A stretch of DNA of 43,749 nt from Campylobacter concisus (GCF_002913745.1 NZ_PPCG01000051.1:1-43749); one strand, 5' to 3'; shown: positions 8,962 through 18,903, counted from the first letter of the stretch. Notes: a model not told the origin generated them from the letters alone. A program made the numbers and translations.

Positions 8962-9096
8962 ACTAGACTATCAAAGCTTTTTACTTTCAAAATAGTAGCC
9001 AACTTTGGCGTGCAGTATCTAAAGTATTTTGAGCTAAAAGCTAAGATCTTTGACCTTATAAATGGCGAAGATAATGAGGCCCGATACGCTATTTAA
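8962..9096 (+). pseudogene. Probable remnant of a lost gene (44 codons, no start)
   Basis: An open frame bounded by stops encodes a protein-like sequence ending LKAKIFDLINGEDNEARYAI. It has no ATG/GTG/TTG start with a ribosome-binding site at its left end; a separate short frame just upstream ends at a TAA. The composition looks like real former coding sequence, but I do not recognise the parent gene. Low confidence. Confidence 0.3.
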
Positions 9097-9220
9097 TAAA
9101 TTTTAAATATATTTTTAAATTTTAAGCTAGTATTAACTTTAGCGTGAAATTTATGTTATAAAGATTTACTACAATTACACACAAAGCAAATCATTTTTGT
9201 TATTCCTTTTGCTGATTTAA

Positions 9221-9246
9221 GCCTTGGCTAAACCAAGGCTTTTTCT
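9221..9246 (+). terminator. Rho-independent terminator in the assT leader
   Basis: AAGCCTTGG (9221-9229) and CCAAGGCTT (9235-9243) form a perfect 9-bp stem with a 5-nt loop, followed by a T run. It lies 55 bp upstream of the assT start and about 60 bp downstream of a -10-like TATAAA, so it could end a short leader RNA or attenuate assT. Confidence 0.8.
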
Positions 9247-9300
9247 AAATTTTATAAGCTTTATGAGTAGAGTTTATAAAATTTATCCAAAGGAGATGTT

Positions 9301-11136
9301 ATGAAAAAGACTTTGAGTTGTGTTGCACTAGCCTCTGTGCTTTGCTCGAGCGCTTTTGCGATAGGCGGTCCAAGCGGAGCTAAACTTGACTACGCTATCA
9401 CTGGAGCTATCGGCGAAGTAGTGGTAAATCCATACGACACAGCGCCACTTACAGCAGTCATCAAAAATGGCGGCTACACACTAAGCAACGCTAAGGTCAC
9501 TATCGTGCCAAAACAAGGTGGTCAAACTATAAGCTACAAAGTGGCTGACAAGCATCTTCGCACACATGGCGGCATCCCAGTTTTTGGCATGTATCCTGAC
9601 TATCAAAACACCGTTGAGGTCGAGTACGACAAGAGCTACAAGGGCAAGACAGAGCATATAAAAGAGAGCTATAAAATTTACGCTCCAGCTATCTACCTAG
9701 AGAGCGCTGGCACGCCAAATCAAAAGGGCGCGCTATTTGACAAGATCGAGGTTACTAAGCCAGCAAGTGCTAAATTTGCAAACCGCCTCTACTATGTAAA
9801 TAACTTTGTAAATAAAACAGGCAAGGGCACAAAAGTCGTTTGGAACAACCCAGCTGGCGGTGCGATCGAGTGGAACTACAGCCCAAATAACTTCATCCTT
9901 GATACAAAAGGCGAGGTTAGATGGTATCTTGAGCCAAGCAAAATTTACGACCTAAAACAGCCATTTCACGCTGGCGTTATGATGGGCTTTAAGCAAAATG
10001 ACGACGGCGCGATGACTTGGGGTTACGGCCAAAGATACGCAAAATACGACATCATGGGTAGAGAAATTTTCAACCGCGAGCTACCAGCTAGCTACAACGA
10101 CTTCTCTCACTCGATGGACGTAGCACAAAACGGACACTACTTCTTGCGCGTGGCAAATGCCGACTACAAAAGGGCTGATGGTAAAAACGTAAGAACAGTG
10201 CGCGACGTCATCGTTGAGCTTGACCGCGACGGCAACGTAGTTGATGACTTTAGACTATATGAAATTCTCGATCCTTACCGCGACATCGTGCTAAAAACGC
10301 TTGATCAAGGCGCAGTTTGCTTAAACATCGACGCTAAAAAAGCAGGCCACACAGCAAGCTCTGATGAGCTTCAGTCTATGGATACGCATGATAAATGGGG
10401 CGACATAGTTGGCGCTGGTCCAGGACGCAACTGGGCACACGTAAATAGTGTGGATTACGACCCAAGCGATGATAGCATCATCATCTCAAGCCGCCACCAA
10501 GACGCAGTTATCAAGATCGGCCGTGACAAACAAGTAAAATGGATCATGGGCGCTCACAAGGGCTGGAGCGATAAATTTAAAGATAAACTACTTCAGCCAG
10601 TTGATAGCAAGGGCAATAAGATCGTCTGCGAAGATGAGTACTCAAAATGCCCAGGATACGAGAGCGACAAAGGTGGCTTTGACTGGCAATGGACGCAGCA
10701 CACAGCATTTAGGATAGATAGCAAGTCTAAAAAAGGCGAAATTTATCTAAGTGTCTTTGACAACGGCGACACAAGGGGCATGGAGCAACCAGCCATCGCT
10801 GGCATGAAGTACTCTCGTGCGGTCGTTTATAAGATCGATGAGAACAAAAAGACCGTTGAGCAGATCTGGGAGTACGGCAAAGAGCGCGGCAAAGAGTGGT
10901 ATAGCTCAGTTACTAGCCTTACGCAGTATCAAGATGACCTTGATAGCGTGATGGTCTATTCAGCCGTTGCTGGCATGCAGTTTGATATCGCAAAAGGTCG
11001 CCCAGTAGGACTTCCTAGCCCGCACATCGATGAGTTTGAGTGGGGTGCAAAAGAGCCTAGCATCGAGATAAAGATGACAAATGCTATGGGCTATCAAGCG
11101 TTTCCATTTAGCTTGCAAAAAGCGTTTGAGAAATAA
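9301..11136 (+). CDS. assT: Periplasmic arylsulfate sulfotransferase
   Basis: A 611-residue protein with a signal peptide (cleavage likely after residue 20, AFA|IGG) and the AssT fold: an N-terminal beta domain followed by a six-bladed propeller. It transfers sulfate from one phenolic sulfate ester to another phenol without PAPS. SRHQDAVIKI (H399) and QWTQHTAFR (H467) match the conserved active-site histidine regions, and C443/C450 (CEDEYSKC) match the disulfide pair that in E. coli is made by the dedicated DsbL/DsbI pair. No dsbL/dsbI gene lies beside it here. The ribosome-binding site AAAGGAG fixes the start. Likely a single-gene transcript with terminators on both sides. Confidence 0.93.
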   Translation: MKKTLSCVALASVLCSSAFAIGGPSGAKLDYAITGAIGEVVVNPYDTAPLTAVIKNGGYTLSNAKVTIVPKQGGQTISYKVADKHLRTHGGIPVFGMYPDYQNTVEVEYDKSYKGKTEHIKESYKIYAPAIYLESAGTPNQKGALFDKIEVTKPASAKFANRLYYVNNFVNKTGKGTKVVWNNPAGGAIEWNYSPNNFILDTKGEVRWYLEPSKIYDLKQPFHAGVMMGFKQNDDGAMTWGYGQRYAKYDIMGREIFNRELPASYNDFSHSMDVAQNGHYFLRVANADYKRADGKNVRTVRDVIVELDRDGNVVDDFRLYEILDPYRDIVLKTLDQGAVCLNIDAKKAGHTASSDELQSMDTHDKWGDIVGAGPGRNWAHVNSVDYDPSDDSIIISSRHQDAVIKIGRDKQVKWIMGAHKGWSDKFKDKLLQPVDSKGNKIVCEDEYSKCPGYESDKGGFDWQWTQHTAFRIDSKSKKGEIYLSVFDNGDTRGMEQPAIAGMKYSRAVVYKIDENKKTVEQIWEYGKERGKEWYSSVTSLTQYQDDLDSVMVYSAVAGMQFDIAKGRPVGLPSPHIDEFEWGAKEPSIEIKMTNAMGYQAFPFSLQKAFEK

Positions 11137-11143
11137 AAATTTT

Positions 11144-11175
11144 CCTCCTTTGCTTCGGCAAGGGAGGGCTTTTTT
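11144..11175 (+). terminator. Rho-independent terminator of assT
   Basis: CCTCCTTTGC (11144-11153), loop TTCG, GCAAGGGAGG (11158-11167) with one G-U pair, then GC and six Ts. Confidence 0.85.
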
Positions 11176-11196
11176 AGTTTTGTGTGATTTTAAAAT

Positions 11197-11574
11197 TTAT
11201 TTGCTATTTTGCTCTTTTAAAATAACCTTTGCATTTTTCTCTCTTTTGCAAAACTCTAAAAAATTTAATCCATTTTTTGTATCGTCATTTAGTCTGGTGC
11301 AGCCAAAACCTCTCTCATCATGCGGATAAAGCGCTAAATTTAGGCTTGGAAAGATGAAAAAGCACCACTCGTTTAAGGAGTATGTATAGAGCATGAGTAG
11401 TTTAGCCAGATCTTTGATCTCATCAAATCTTAAAGTATCTATCCTAAGGCAGATGGCAGGCAGCAAAATCTCACTATTTAAACCAAGATCAAAGTGCTCA
11501 TTTGGCTCTTGCAAGATGCCTAGCTTTTTAAATTTATCGTGCAAATGTTTTACTTCAAGCGCTTCATCGCTCAA
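11197..11574 (-). CDS. Hypothetical protein, possibly 5'-truncated
   Basis: A 125-residue frame beginning at TTG. The frame stays open for a few codons further upstream (to a stop near 11600) but contains no ATG and no clear ribosome-binding site, so it may be the tail of a once longer gene. The product is soluble, with no signal peptide or TM segment; notable stretches are LLPAICLRIDTLRFDEIKDL and ALYPHDERGFGCTRLNDDT. I do not recognise a family. It lies between assT (convergent) and aroE (same strand, upstream) with a 127-bp gap. Confidence 0.4.
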   Translation of the reverse strand: MSDEALEVKHLHDKFKKLGILQEPNEHFDLGLNSEILLPAICLRIDTLRFDEIKDLAKLLMLYTYSLNEWCFFIFPSLNLALYPHDERGFGCTRLNDDTKNGLNFLEFCKREKNAKVILKEQNSK

Positions 11575-11701
11575 GTTAGTATCGTCGTAGTTTAAGGCGC
11601 TTTAGAGTGGCTAAAGGAGTTAAAATTTATATCGCTAAGCTTTAGAGCTTGGCTTATTAAGCTTGATTAATTTTTTTAAACTATCTGATCTTGCAAGAGC
11701 T

Positions 11702-12490
11702 CTATAAACTAAGAGCCTCTCGCATAGAAATTTCTATCTTTTTCTCATCGAGGCTACTGTTATAAAATAAATTTAACGCTAAAACCGCTTGATGTAGGAG
11801 CATATCAGCTCCGTCTTTGCATGCTAAATTTTGGTTTTTAGCCTCTTTTAAAAATGGCGTTTGCTTGCCGTATATCACATCAAATGCAAATTTAGCGCTT
11901 TTTAAAATGCCATCTAAAATCTCTTTTGGTGCTGGCAAAAGATCGTCTTTTAGCCCTGCTGAGGTTGAATTTACCACCAGATCAAATTTATGCTCTTTAT
12001 AATCATCCCAGCTAAAGCACTCATAGTGATCTTTAAATTTATCAAGTCTTGCCTTGCTTCTATTTAGTATGCAAACATCTATGTTTTGTGATTTAAGTGC
12101 GTAGGCTAGGGCATTTGCGGTGCCTCCAGCTCCAAGGATGATGGCGCTTTTTGCCTCTTTGAAATTTGCTATCGCTTTTAAAAAGCCAGGTGCGTCAGTG
12201 TTGTAGGCATAAATTTTCTCATTTTTTAGCACTAAAGTGTTTGCAGATCCTATTTTTTGGGCTGCCTCTGAGGCGTCATCGGCTAAATTTAGAGCAGATT
12301 CTTTATGCGGGAGTGTGACATTTGCGCCGTTTAGTTTTAGGGATTTAAATTTATTGATTAGCTCATTGCCATCTTTTAGCAAGACCCTAGTATATAGGGC
12401 ATCAAGAGCTAGATCGGCAATGGCTTTGTTGTGTAGTCTTGGAGATACCGAGTGAGCTATCGGATCTCCAAAAACTGCGAAGGTTTTCAT
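11702..12490 (-). CDS. aroE: Shikimate dehydrogenase
   Basis: A 262-residue enzyme reducing 3-dehydroshikimate to shikimate with NADPH in aromatic amino acid synthesis. The N-terminal substrate domain shows the FGDPIAHSVSPRLHN signature (SxS contacts substrate), NVTLPHKE carries the catalytic lysine, and NTDAPGF the catalytic aspartate region. The nucleotide-binding loop is ILGAGGTANA, followed by NRS at the NADPH phosphate pocket. The start overlaps the end of the SPOR gene by 4 bp. It is the last gene of the long leftward operon, as in the C. jejuni order. Confidence 0.95.
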   Translation of the reverse strand: MKTFAVFGDPIAHSVSPRLHNKAIADLALDALYTRVLLKDGNELINKFKSLKLNGANVTLPHKESALNLADDASEAAQKIGSANTLVLKNEKIYAYNTDAPGFLKAIANFKEAKSAIILGAGGTANALAYALKSQNIDVCILNRSKARLDKFKDHYECFSWDDYKEHKFDLVVNSTSAGLKDDLLPAPKEILDGILKSAKFAFDVIYGKQTPFLKEAKNQNLACKDGADMLLHQAVLALNLFYNSSLDEKKIEISMREALSL

Positions 12491-13380
12491 TTTGCTCTAA
12501 AGACAAAAGCGTCTTTATTGACATCTTTTCTTATGTCATTTACAGCTTTTTGTAGCCCTTTTTCATCAAATGGACCAACTAAAATTTTAGTTAGCTCGCC
12601 AGCTTTTATAGTTTTGTAGCTATAACCTTTGGCTGCTATTTTTTTCATATAGTCGGCATTTGGGTTAAATTTACTAGTTGCAAATACTTGAACATAAGAG
12701 CCTTTTGCGACGCTCTCAGCCTTTGCTGGAGCTTCAGCTTTTTTCTCTACTTTTTCTGCTTTTGTAGGAGCTTCAGCCTTTTTCTCTACCTTTGTTTCAG
12801 GTTTTTTCTCAGCTTTAGTTTCAGCTTTTTTCTCTGTTTTTGTCTCAGTTTTAGCTGGCTTTGCTTCAGGCTTTTTCTCTGCTTTAGTTTCGCTTTTTGT
12901 TTCAGCTTTTTTAGCTGGAGCCTCTACCTTTGTCTCAGCTTTTTTAGGTGCTTCAGTTGGATGCTCGACAGCTTTTACTACTTCTTTTGGCTCTTCAGTT
13001 TTAGGAGCTGGCTTTGCACCTTCTTTGTCTTTTAGCTTTTTGATCATATCTTCAAAATCATCTTGTTGCTTATTTTCAGGCACGATAGGCACTTGCTCGA
13101 AAAGCTGAGTATCGCCTTTTTTAACATCTGAATTTGTATCTTGTGCAGGCACTTGCGTATCGACTGGCTGCTCTGCTGGCACTGGAGGCAGAACTAGTCT
13201 TGAGTCAGCTTCGTTTTGAGATTGTACAGAATCATTTGAATTTACTAATTTCATAGCGACTATAATAATCAAAAAAAGTATAACTAAAGCTGCTATAAAC
13301 ATAAGAAGTTTCTTTAGTTTTGCGCCCTTTGCCTCATCATCCTTTTCTAAAAGTATATCTTTTAACTCTTCGTTTTCCAT
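12487..13380 (-). CDS. SPOR-domain membrane protein with Lys/Glu/Ala-rich linker
   Basis: A 297-residue bitopic protein: a charged cytoplasmic N-terminus, one TM (about residues 25-47), a long low-complexity periplasmic linker built from imperfect repeats of KAETK/EKKPE type (about residues 110-220), and a C-terminal SPOR domain (YVQVFATSKFNP to FVFRAK). SPOR domains bind denuded glycan strands at division septa, so a role in cell-wall processes is likely. The linker DNA is repetitive and so prone to length variation. It corresponds by position to the gene between Cj0403 and aroE in C. jejuni. Confidence 0.85.
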   Translation of the reverse strand: MENEELKDILLEKDDEAKGAKLKKLLMFIAALVILFLIIIVAMKLVNSNDSVQSQNEADSRLVLPPVPAEQPVDTQVPAQDTNSDVKKGDTQLFEQVPIVPENKQQDDFEDMIKKLKDKEGAKPAPKTEEPKEVVKAVEHPTEAPKKAETKVEAPAKKAETKSETKAEKKPEAKPAKTETKTEKKAETKAEKKPETKVEKKAEAPTKAEKVEKKAEAPAKAESVAKGSYVQVFATSKFNPNADYMKKIAAKGYSYKTIKAGELTKILVGPFDEKGLQKAVNDIRKDVNKDAFVFRAK

Positions 13381-13389
13381 TATTTCTCC

Positions 13390-13935
13390 TTACATATATT
13401 TTGACCAGCTAGCACCACGCTCTTTTTGATAGAGCTTATATGGCAAAGTTAGGATGTTAAACTCTCTTGGCATATCTTGATTAGGAAACATTCTCCACTC
13501 TTTGGCTAGCTTTTGTGAGAGCTTTGCGCTTAGCATATTTGCAAGCGTGCAAGCTTCATTTAGCGTAGTGTGACCCTTATGCACATAAAGGTGCAAATGT
13601 CCCGGCGTCTTGGTCTCGTAGGCTGTAAAATTTATAAAGCCTTCTTCTCTTAAAAGAAGCTGAGCTCTATGCCAAAACCTATCTGGAGTTCTGCCGTTGT
13701 AGTCAAAAACTATATTTTCGACCTTATCACTTGCATTAATCAGCGAGTGGGCGATTATAGCTTTGCCCTCCTCATGCTCTTTCATGACACTATAAGTTAG
13801 TGGTTCGTTGATCTTTTCAAATTTATCAAAGAAAATTTTGCCCTTGTACTCTATCTTATTGACGATCGTGTCACGCTTGATGTAGTAGTGGGTCGTTATT
13901 ATCTTTATAAGAGATGTATCAATACTTTGCATCAA
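13390..13935 (-). CDS. DUF1882-type conserved protein
   Basis: A 181-residue soluble protein restricted, as far as I know, to Campylobacterota, in the same place as C. jejuni Cj0403 between glyA and the SPOR gene. It has histidine-rich patches ([13 protein letters not shown] near residues 110-122) and a basic, aromatic C-terminus, but no catalytic motif I can name. Its start overlaps the glyA stop by 4 bp (ATGA). A nearby internal ATG (MQS) would give the same protein minus one residue. Function unknown. Confidence 0.75.
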   Translation of the reverse strand: MMQSIDTSLIKIITTHYYIKRDTIVNKIEYKGKIFFDKFEKINEPLTYSVMKEHEEGKAIIAHSLINASDKVENIVFDYNGRTPDRFWHRAQLLLREEGFINFTAYETKTPGHLHLYVHKGHTTLNEACTLANMLSAKLSQKLAKEWRMFPNQDMPREFNILTLPYKLYQKERGASWSKYM

Positions 13936-15176
13936 TATGTCGCTTTATCGTAGATTATAAATTTATGAGCAAGATCGACTAGTTCGGCTTTTGTCTTCTC
14001 TTGTAAAGAGGTGTTGTTGATATCGCTTAGAACGTCAGCGATCTTGTTTGCTATTAGCTCAAACTCAGCCTCTTTCATACCACGAGCTGTAAGGGCTGGG
14101 CTGCCTACACGTATGCCGCTTGTGATAAACGGACTTCTTGTCTCACCTGGGACTGTGTTTTTATTTACAGTTATGCCAGCATTTCCAAGAGCGATGTCCG
14201 CGTCCTTTCCGCTAAATTCGCGGTTTAAAAAGCTCATTAGGATTAGGTGGTTGTCAGTGCCGCCACTTACTAGATCAAAGCCTCTGCTTATTAGCACTTC
14301 GCCAAGTTTTTTAGCGTTTGCTTTTACTTGTTTGGCGTAAATTTTCCACTCAGGGCTAAGGTTGTGCTTAAAGCCAACTGCCTTTGCAGCGATGACATGA
14401 ACTAGTGGGCCGCCCTGGATGCCTGGGAATATAGAAGAGTTTATCTTTTTAGCGTACTCTTCGTTGTTTGTCATGATGATGCCGCCTCTTGGGCCTCTTA
14501 GAGTTTTATGCGTAGTTGAGCTTACGACGTCGCAGTGTGGGAAAGGATTTTGATGCTCACCGGCTACTACAAGACCAGCGATGTGGGCAACGTCTGCAAA
14601 GAGTATCGCGCCAACAGCGTCAGCTATCTCTCTAAATTTCTTAAACTCGATCTCTCTTGTATATGCGCTTGCGCCACAAACGATCATTTTTGGTTTTACT
14701 ATCTTTGCGATATCCATAACTCTATCGTAGTTTATGCGACCATCAAGCTCGACGCCGTAGAAAAAGCTCTCATACATCTTGCCAGAGCTACTTACCTTTG
14801 CGCCGTGAGTTAGGTGTCCGCCGTGGCTTAGATCCATGCCTAAAATTTTATCGCCTGGATTAAGCAAAGCACCATAAACGCCTTGGTTTGCCTGAGAGCC
14901 TGAGTTTGGTTGAACGTTTGCAAATTCGCATCCAAAAAGCTCTTTGCATCTATCGATCGCGATTTGCTCGATCTCATCGACAAATTCGCAGCCACCATAA
15001 TATCTCTTGCCAGGGTAGCCTTCAGCGTATTTGTTTGTTAGGATTGAGCCCATCACCTCCATAACATCTGGATAAGTGAAATTTTCACTAGCGATCATCT
15101 CAAGGTGATCACACTGGCGTTTTAGCTCTAAATTTACTAGGTCAAAAATTTCTTTATCGTAGCTTTGCAAACTCAT
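13932..15176 (-). CDS. glyA: Serine hydroxymethyltransferase
   Basis: A 414-residue PLP enzyme that interconverts serine and glycine and loads tetrahydrofolate with a one-carbon unit. Seen here: [10 protein letters not shown] at the N-terminus, [15 protein letters not shown] (substrate/cofactor contacts), [11 protein letters not shown], and the PLP lysine in [16 protein letters not shown]. Length and motifs are complete. It overlaps lysS by 4 bp and DUF1882 by 4 bp, consistent with a translationally coupled operon. Confidence 0.97.
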   Translation of the reverse strand: MSLQSYDKEIFDLVNLELKRQCDHLEMIASENFTYPDVMEVMGSILTNKYAEGYPGKRYYGGCEFVDEIEQIAIDRCKELFGCEFANVQPNSGSQANQGVYGALLNPGDKILGMDLSHGGHLTHGAKVSSSGKMYESFFYGVELDGRINYDRVMDIAKIVKPKMIVCGASAYTREIEFKKFREIADAVGAILFADVAHIAGLVVAGEHQNPFPHCDVVSSTTHKTLRGPRGGIIMTNNEEYAKKINSSIFPGIQGGPLVHVIAAKAVGFKHNLSPEWKIYAKQVKANAKKLGEVLISRGFDLVSGGTDNHLILMSFLNREFSGKDADIALGNAGITVNKNTVPGETRSPFITSGIRVGSPALTARGMKEAEFELIANKIADVLSDINNTSLQEKTKAELVDLAHKFIIYDKATY

Positions 15177-16684
15177 TTTTCATTCTCCTTTGTCTCAGTT
15201 TTTAGTGGTCTCATCGCCGGGAAGAGAACAACGTCGCGGATTGATTTTTTATCTGTTAGAAGCATCACAAGCCTATCTATGCCTATGCCTTCGCCTGCAA
15301 CTGGCGGCATGCCGTATCCTAGGGCTTTTACATAGTCTTCATCCATCTCGTGAGCCTCGTCATCGCCTGCGTTTTTAGCGTCGATTTGCGCTTTAAAGCG
15401 GTTGTATTGATCGATTGGATCATTTAGCTCGTTAAAGCCATTTGCTAGCTCACGACCAGCGATAAATAGCTCAAATCTCTCTGCCACATCAGGATTTGTA
15501 TCGCTTCTTCTTGAAAGTGGGCTTATAGAGATCGGATAGTCGATGACGAAAGTTGGGTGGATGAGCTTGCTCTCCACGTAGTTGTCAAAGAGTTCAGCCT
15601 GCAAGTGGCCAAGGTCGAGCTTTTCGTTTGCTTCAAAGCCATCAGCTCTTAGTTTTGCTAAAATTTTAGCCTTATCGCTTACGATATCTTCAGCAAGTCC
15701 GCCTATCTCAACTAAGGCTTTTTTATAGCTTATGCGTTTAAATGGCTTGCTAAAATCAATCTCCATACCATCAAAATTTATCACTTTCTCCATGCCAATT
15801 TTTTCTAAAATGACATTAAATAAATCCTCTGTGATGCCCATTAGATCGTGGTAGTTGTGATATGCCCAGTAAAACTCAATACTTGTAAATTCAGGGTTGT
15901 GAGTCAGATCCATACCCTCGTTTCTGAAGTTTCTATTCATCTCATAAACAGCTTCAAAACCGCCAACTACAAGGCGTTTTAGATATAGCTCAGGAGCGAT
16001 CCTTAGGTATCTCTCAACTCCAAGAGCGTTGTGAAATGTCACAAATGGTTTTGCATTTGCGCCACCAGCTATTGGGTGAAGCATCGGAGTTTCAACCTCT
16101 AAAAAGCCCTTTTCTTCAAAAAATCTTCTAATCGTGCTTATAATCACCGAGCGCTTTTTAAAATCAGCCCTAACTTCAGGGTTCATTATCATATCAAGGT
16201 ATCTTTGGCGATATCTTGTCTCAACATCAACTAGCCCGTGGTACTTCTCTGGAAGCGGACTAATTGATTTTGTAGCTAAGCTAAGCTCATTTACGTGCAT
16301 TGAAAATTCGCCAGTTTTTGTTATAAAAGCGTAGCCTCTAACATATACGATGTCGCCTATTTCTACATATTTTTTAACGATTTTAAACCACTCTGGATCA
16401 AGCGTCTTGTTGCTAAAGTAAATTTGTAAATTTCCATTTTCGTCTTCGATGTTTGCAAAGACCGCTTTACCAGCGTCACGGATCAGCTTTATCCTACCTG
16501 CAAGGCCTACTAGCTGCCCCTCTGCTTTTTTCTCTTCTGTATCTTTTATATAGTTAAATTTAAGTCTAAATTTAGAGATATTCATATCTCTTCTAAGAAA
16601 ATGTGGATATGGATTTATGCCTAAATTTCTAAGCTCATCTATGCTTTCTAATCTTTGAATTTCGTGTTGGTTGTCAAATATCAC
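15173..16684 (-). CDS. lysS: Lysyl-tRNA synthetase, class II
   Basis: A 503-residue class II synthetase: an N-terminal OB-fold anticodon-binding domain (about residues 50-150), motif 1 around [12 protein letters not shown], motif 2 [23 protein letters not shown], and motif 3 [13 protein letters not shown]. It charges tRNA-Lys in the cytoplasm. It follows fur with a 1-bp gap and precedes glyA with a 4-bp overlap, the same fur-lysS-glyA order as in C. jejuni. Confidence 0.97.
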   Translation of the reverse strand: MIFDNQHEIQRLESIDELRNLGINPYPHFLRRDMNISKFRLKFNYIKDTEEKKAEGQLVGLAGRIKLIRDAGKAVFANIEDENGNLQIYFSNKTLDPEWFKIVKKYVEIGDIVYVRGYAFITKTGEFSMHVNELSLATKSISPLPEKYHGLVDVETRYRQRYLDMIMNPEVRADFKKRSVIISTIRRFFEEKGFLEVETPMLHPIAGGANAKPFVTFHNALGVERYLRIAPELYLKRLVVGGFEAVYEMNRNFRNEGMDLTHNPEFTSIEFYWAYHNYHDLMGITEDLFNVILEKIGMEKVINFDGMEIDFSKPFKRISYKKALVEIGGLAEDIVSDKAKILAKLRADGFEANEKLDLGHLQAELFDNYVESKLIHPTFVIDYPISISPLSRRSDTNPDVAERFELFIAGRELANGFNELNDPIDQYNRFKAQIDAKNAGDDEAHEMDEDYVKALGYGMPPVAGEGIGIDRLVMLLTDKKSIRDVVLFPAMRPLKTETKENEK

Positions 16685-16685
16685 C

Positions 16686-17153
16686 TTACTTTCCCTTTAT
16701 ATTATTTTTTGAACATTTTTCGCAAATTCCATAAAGCTGCATCATGTGACCAGTTAGTTTAAAGCCATGCTCTTTTGCGATGCTTATTTGCCTTTTTTCT
16801 ATCATAGGATCTTCAAATTCTATGATAAGGCCGCACTTTCTGCATATCATGTGGTCGTGGTGTGGCTTTGTGGCAAGCTCAAATTTCTTGCCTTGAGAGC
16901 CAAAGCTGATAGATGTTACCATCTCTGATTCTTCTAGTAAATTTAGCGTCCTATAAACAGTTGCGATGCCGATATTTAGCTCAGGATAGGTCTCTTTTAT
17001 AAAAAGATATAGCCTCTCTGGCGTAAAGTGTTCATCGTTGTTATAAAGCGTTTTTAGTAAAATTTCACGCTGTTTTGTATATTTTAAACCGTTGTCGCGA
17101 AGAACTCTTTTAAATTTCTCAAGCAAAGCATCATATTCTAAATTTTCTATCAT
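16686..17153 (-). CDS. fur: Ferric uptake regulator Fur
   Basis: A 155-residue metal-dependent repressor. The N-terminal winged helix ends with [14 protein letters not shown] (recognition helix), the metal-binding core includes [13 protein letters not shown] with the conserved His cluster and first CxxC, and a second CxxC (CEKC) lies near the C-terminus, as in Campylobacter and Helicobacter Fur that use structural zinc. It overlaps cvpA by 4 bp. Being internal to a large housekeeping operon, its expression is tied to gatC/pilT/cvpA upstream, although an internal promoter is possible. Confidence 0.95.
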   Translation of the reverse strand: MIENLEYDALLEKFKRVLRDNGLKYTKQREILLKTLYNNDEHFTPERLYLFIKETYPELNIGIATVYRTLNLLEESEMVTSISFGSQGKKFELATKPHHDHMICRKCGLIIEFEDPMIEKRQISIAKEHGFKLTGHMMQLYGICEKCSKNNIKGK

Positions 17154-17770
17154 TTTTCTTCCCCTTTAGTGACGTTTGTGTCGGTGTTTGTGCTTGCATT
17201 TGCATCCATTGAAATAAATGCATCACTCTTGTTTGTATCCTTTGGTCTTACTACCATCTCATCTAGCTCATTTTTGATGTTTTTCACATCGATATTTGTT
17301 ATCCATCTACCAGTTTCAAGCAGGAGCGGATAGACTTTGCTGTTTGTGAAGTATGGCTCGATCATTTTATTTAGCGAAGTGCCTGACATTACGGCAACGA
17401 CTGCTGAAAATGTGAGGAAAATTTTGCCACTTCCCATGACAAATCCACCAAGTCTATCTAAAAAGCCAAGTCCACTTACTGAAACTATCTTTGATAAAAA
17501 TTTGCCAACTAGCAGACAAACTAGCCAAAAAACTAGCCAAAGTCCGATGAATGCGACAAATTGTAAAAATGAAGGATTTTCAAATTTATAGATATTTTTG
17601 CTTATTAGGCCCTCAGCTACATCTGAAAATCTACTAGCGACAACTAGACCACCGATAAGTCCGATAAGTCCAAAAGTCTCTTTTATAAGCCCGTTTATTA
17701 TGCCTTTTACACCAAGTATCAGGACAAGGGCGATGACGATAATGTCAAACCAAGTTACTAAATCCATCAT
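17150..17770 (-). CDS. CvpA family membrane protein
   Basis: A 206-residue protein with four predicted TM segments and the CvpA N-terminal signature ([32 protein letters not shown]). The C-terminal ~50 residues are hydrophilic and Asn/Thr/Asp-rich. CvpA was named for colicin V production and affects envelope processes and biofilm; no exact biochemical role is set. It sits directly before fur, as Cj0399 does, and overlaps both neighbours by 4 bp. Confidence 0.9.
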   Translation of the reverse strand: MMDLVTWFDIIVIALVLILGVKGIINGLIKETFGLIGLIGGLVVASRFSDVAEGLISKNIYKFENPSFLQFVAFIGLWLVFWLVCLLVGKFLSKIVSVSGLGFLDRLGGFVMGSGKIFLTFSAVVAVMSGTSLNKMIEPYFTNSKVYPLLLETGRWITNIDVKNIKNELDEMVVRPKDTNKSDAFISMDANASTNTDTNVTKGEEK

Positions 17771-18900
17771 ACAGTTCCTATTAAATTTTGAAGTTCTTGC
17801 TGGCTAGTCGAGTAGGCTAGCGCATTTTCTTTTGTGATCAAGCCCTCTTTTAGCGCTTTCATCAAGGCTTGAGTCTGCGTGCTCATGCCAGTTTGTTGCT
17901 GATTTAGCTGCATTTGAGAGTAAATTTGATGCACTTTGTTTTCGCGTATCAAGTTTGATATCGCCATATTATTTATCAAAATTTCATGCACAGCACACCT
18001 TCCGCCGCCTATTTTTGGTATCAGACTTTGTGAGATGACGGCAGTTAGCGAAACGCTAAGCATATTTCTTACTTGAAGCTGCTCGCTTCCATCGAAGCTA
18101 TCAACGATCCTATTTATAGTTTGTATGGCTGAGTTTGTGTGAAGAGTGCCAAAGACTAGGTGCCCAGTCTCAGCTGCTGTAATAGCCGTAGAGATCGTCT
18201 CTCTATCCCTCATCTCGCCCACAAGTATGATATCTGGGTCTTCACGAAGTGCAAATTTTAGCGCCTTTGAGTAAGAGTGTGTGTCGGTGCCTATGTTTCT
18301 ATGTGAAAATAGGGCTTTTTTGTTGTTATGTACAAACTCGACTGGGTCCTCAACGGTGATGATGTGCTTTCTATAATTTAAATTTATCTCATTAAGCATC
18401 GCTGCAAGCGTCGTTGATTTACCGCTACCTGTTGGTCCAGTAACTAGGATAAGACCCTTTTCTCGTTTGATGATATATTTAAAAATTTGTGGTGCATTTA
18501 GATCATCAAGCGAAGGGATGTCGATAGGTATGATACGAAAAGCTGCGGCTAGATCGCCATTCATCGTGTAGTAGTAGTTGCCACGAAAGCGGCCGATATT
18601 TGGAAGCTCTATGGCAAAGTCAAGCTCTTTATTGTTTTCAAGTTCGCTCTTTTGGGCATCTGTGATCAGAGCGTAGCATAAATTTTCTATATCTTTGCCA
18701 CTTAGCACGCCAAATTCAAGCGGCCTTAAAGTGCCATCTATCCTTATCTGAGGTTCAGACCTTGAGACTAGGTGGAGGTCACTGGCTTTATTGAAAACAA
18801 CGGTTTTTAGAAGCATTTGGATGTCACCAGAGAGATTACTCTCTGATGCTTTGGCTTGAGCGTCCGAGCTTTGCGCTCTTAGTTGTTCGATTAGATCCAT
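17767..18900 (-). CDS. pilT: PilT-type retraction ATPase
   Basis: A 377-residue hexameric secretion/pilus ATPase. Walker A is GPTGSGKST (155-163), Walker B around ILVGEMRD (225-232), and the His box is HLVFGTLHTNSA (247-258); the N-terminal PAS-like domain contains SDLHL. AIRAG-type retraction signature residues are not clearly visible at the C-terminus. It is inserted between gatC and cvpA, where C. jejuni has none. Campylobacter generally lack type IV pili, so it may serve a competence pseudopilus/type II-like apparatus; that role is inference. It overlaps cvpA by 4 bp. Confidence 0.9.
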   Translation of the reverse strand: MDLIEQLRAQSSDAQAKASESNLSGDIQMLLKTVVFNKASDLHLVSRSEPQIRIDGTLRPLEFGVLSGKDIENLCYALITDAQKSELENNKELDFAIELPNIGRFRGNYYYTMNGDLAAAFRIIPIDIPSLDDLNAPQIFKYIIKREKGLILVTGPTGSGKSTTLAAMLNEINLNYRKHIITVEDPVEFVHNNKKALFSHRNIGTDTHSYSKALKFALREDPDIILVGEMRDRETISTAITAAETGHLVFGTLHTNSAIQTINRIVDSFDGSEQLQVRNMLSVSLTAVISQSLIPKIGGGRCAVHEILINNMAISNLIRENKVHQIYSQMQLNQQQTGMSTQTQALMKALKEGLITKENALAYSTSQQELQNLIGTV

Positions 18901-18903
18901 ATT

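Larger units (their letters stand above)
8853..9300. other. Gene-free stretch between rmuC and assT
   Basis: It contains an open frame without a start codon (8962-9096) that looks like a gene remnant, a TATAAA -10-like box at 9157-9162, and a strong terminator hairpin at 9221-9246. The assT ribosome-binding site AAAGGAG follows at about 9291-9297. I see nothing else. Confidence 0.65.

Noticed and set aside
12780-13000. Tandem repeats of a satellite or phase-variable type
   Set aside because: The repeats are imperfect codon-level repeats of the SPOR-protein linker, not a uniform simple-sequence tract.
12688-13035. Cys/Phe/Ser-rich frame opposite the SPOR gene
   Set aside because: It is the reverse reading of the Lys/Glu-rich linker; composition is an artefact.
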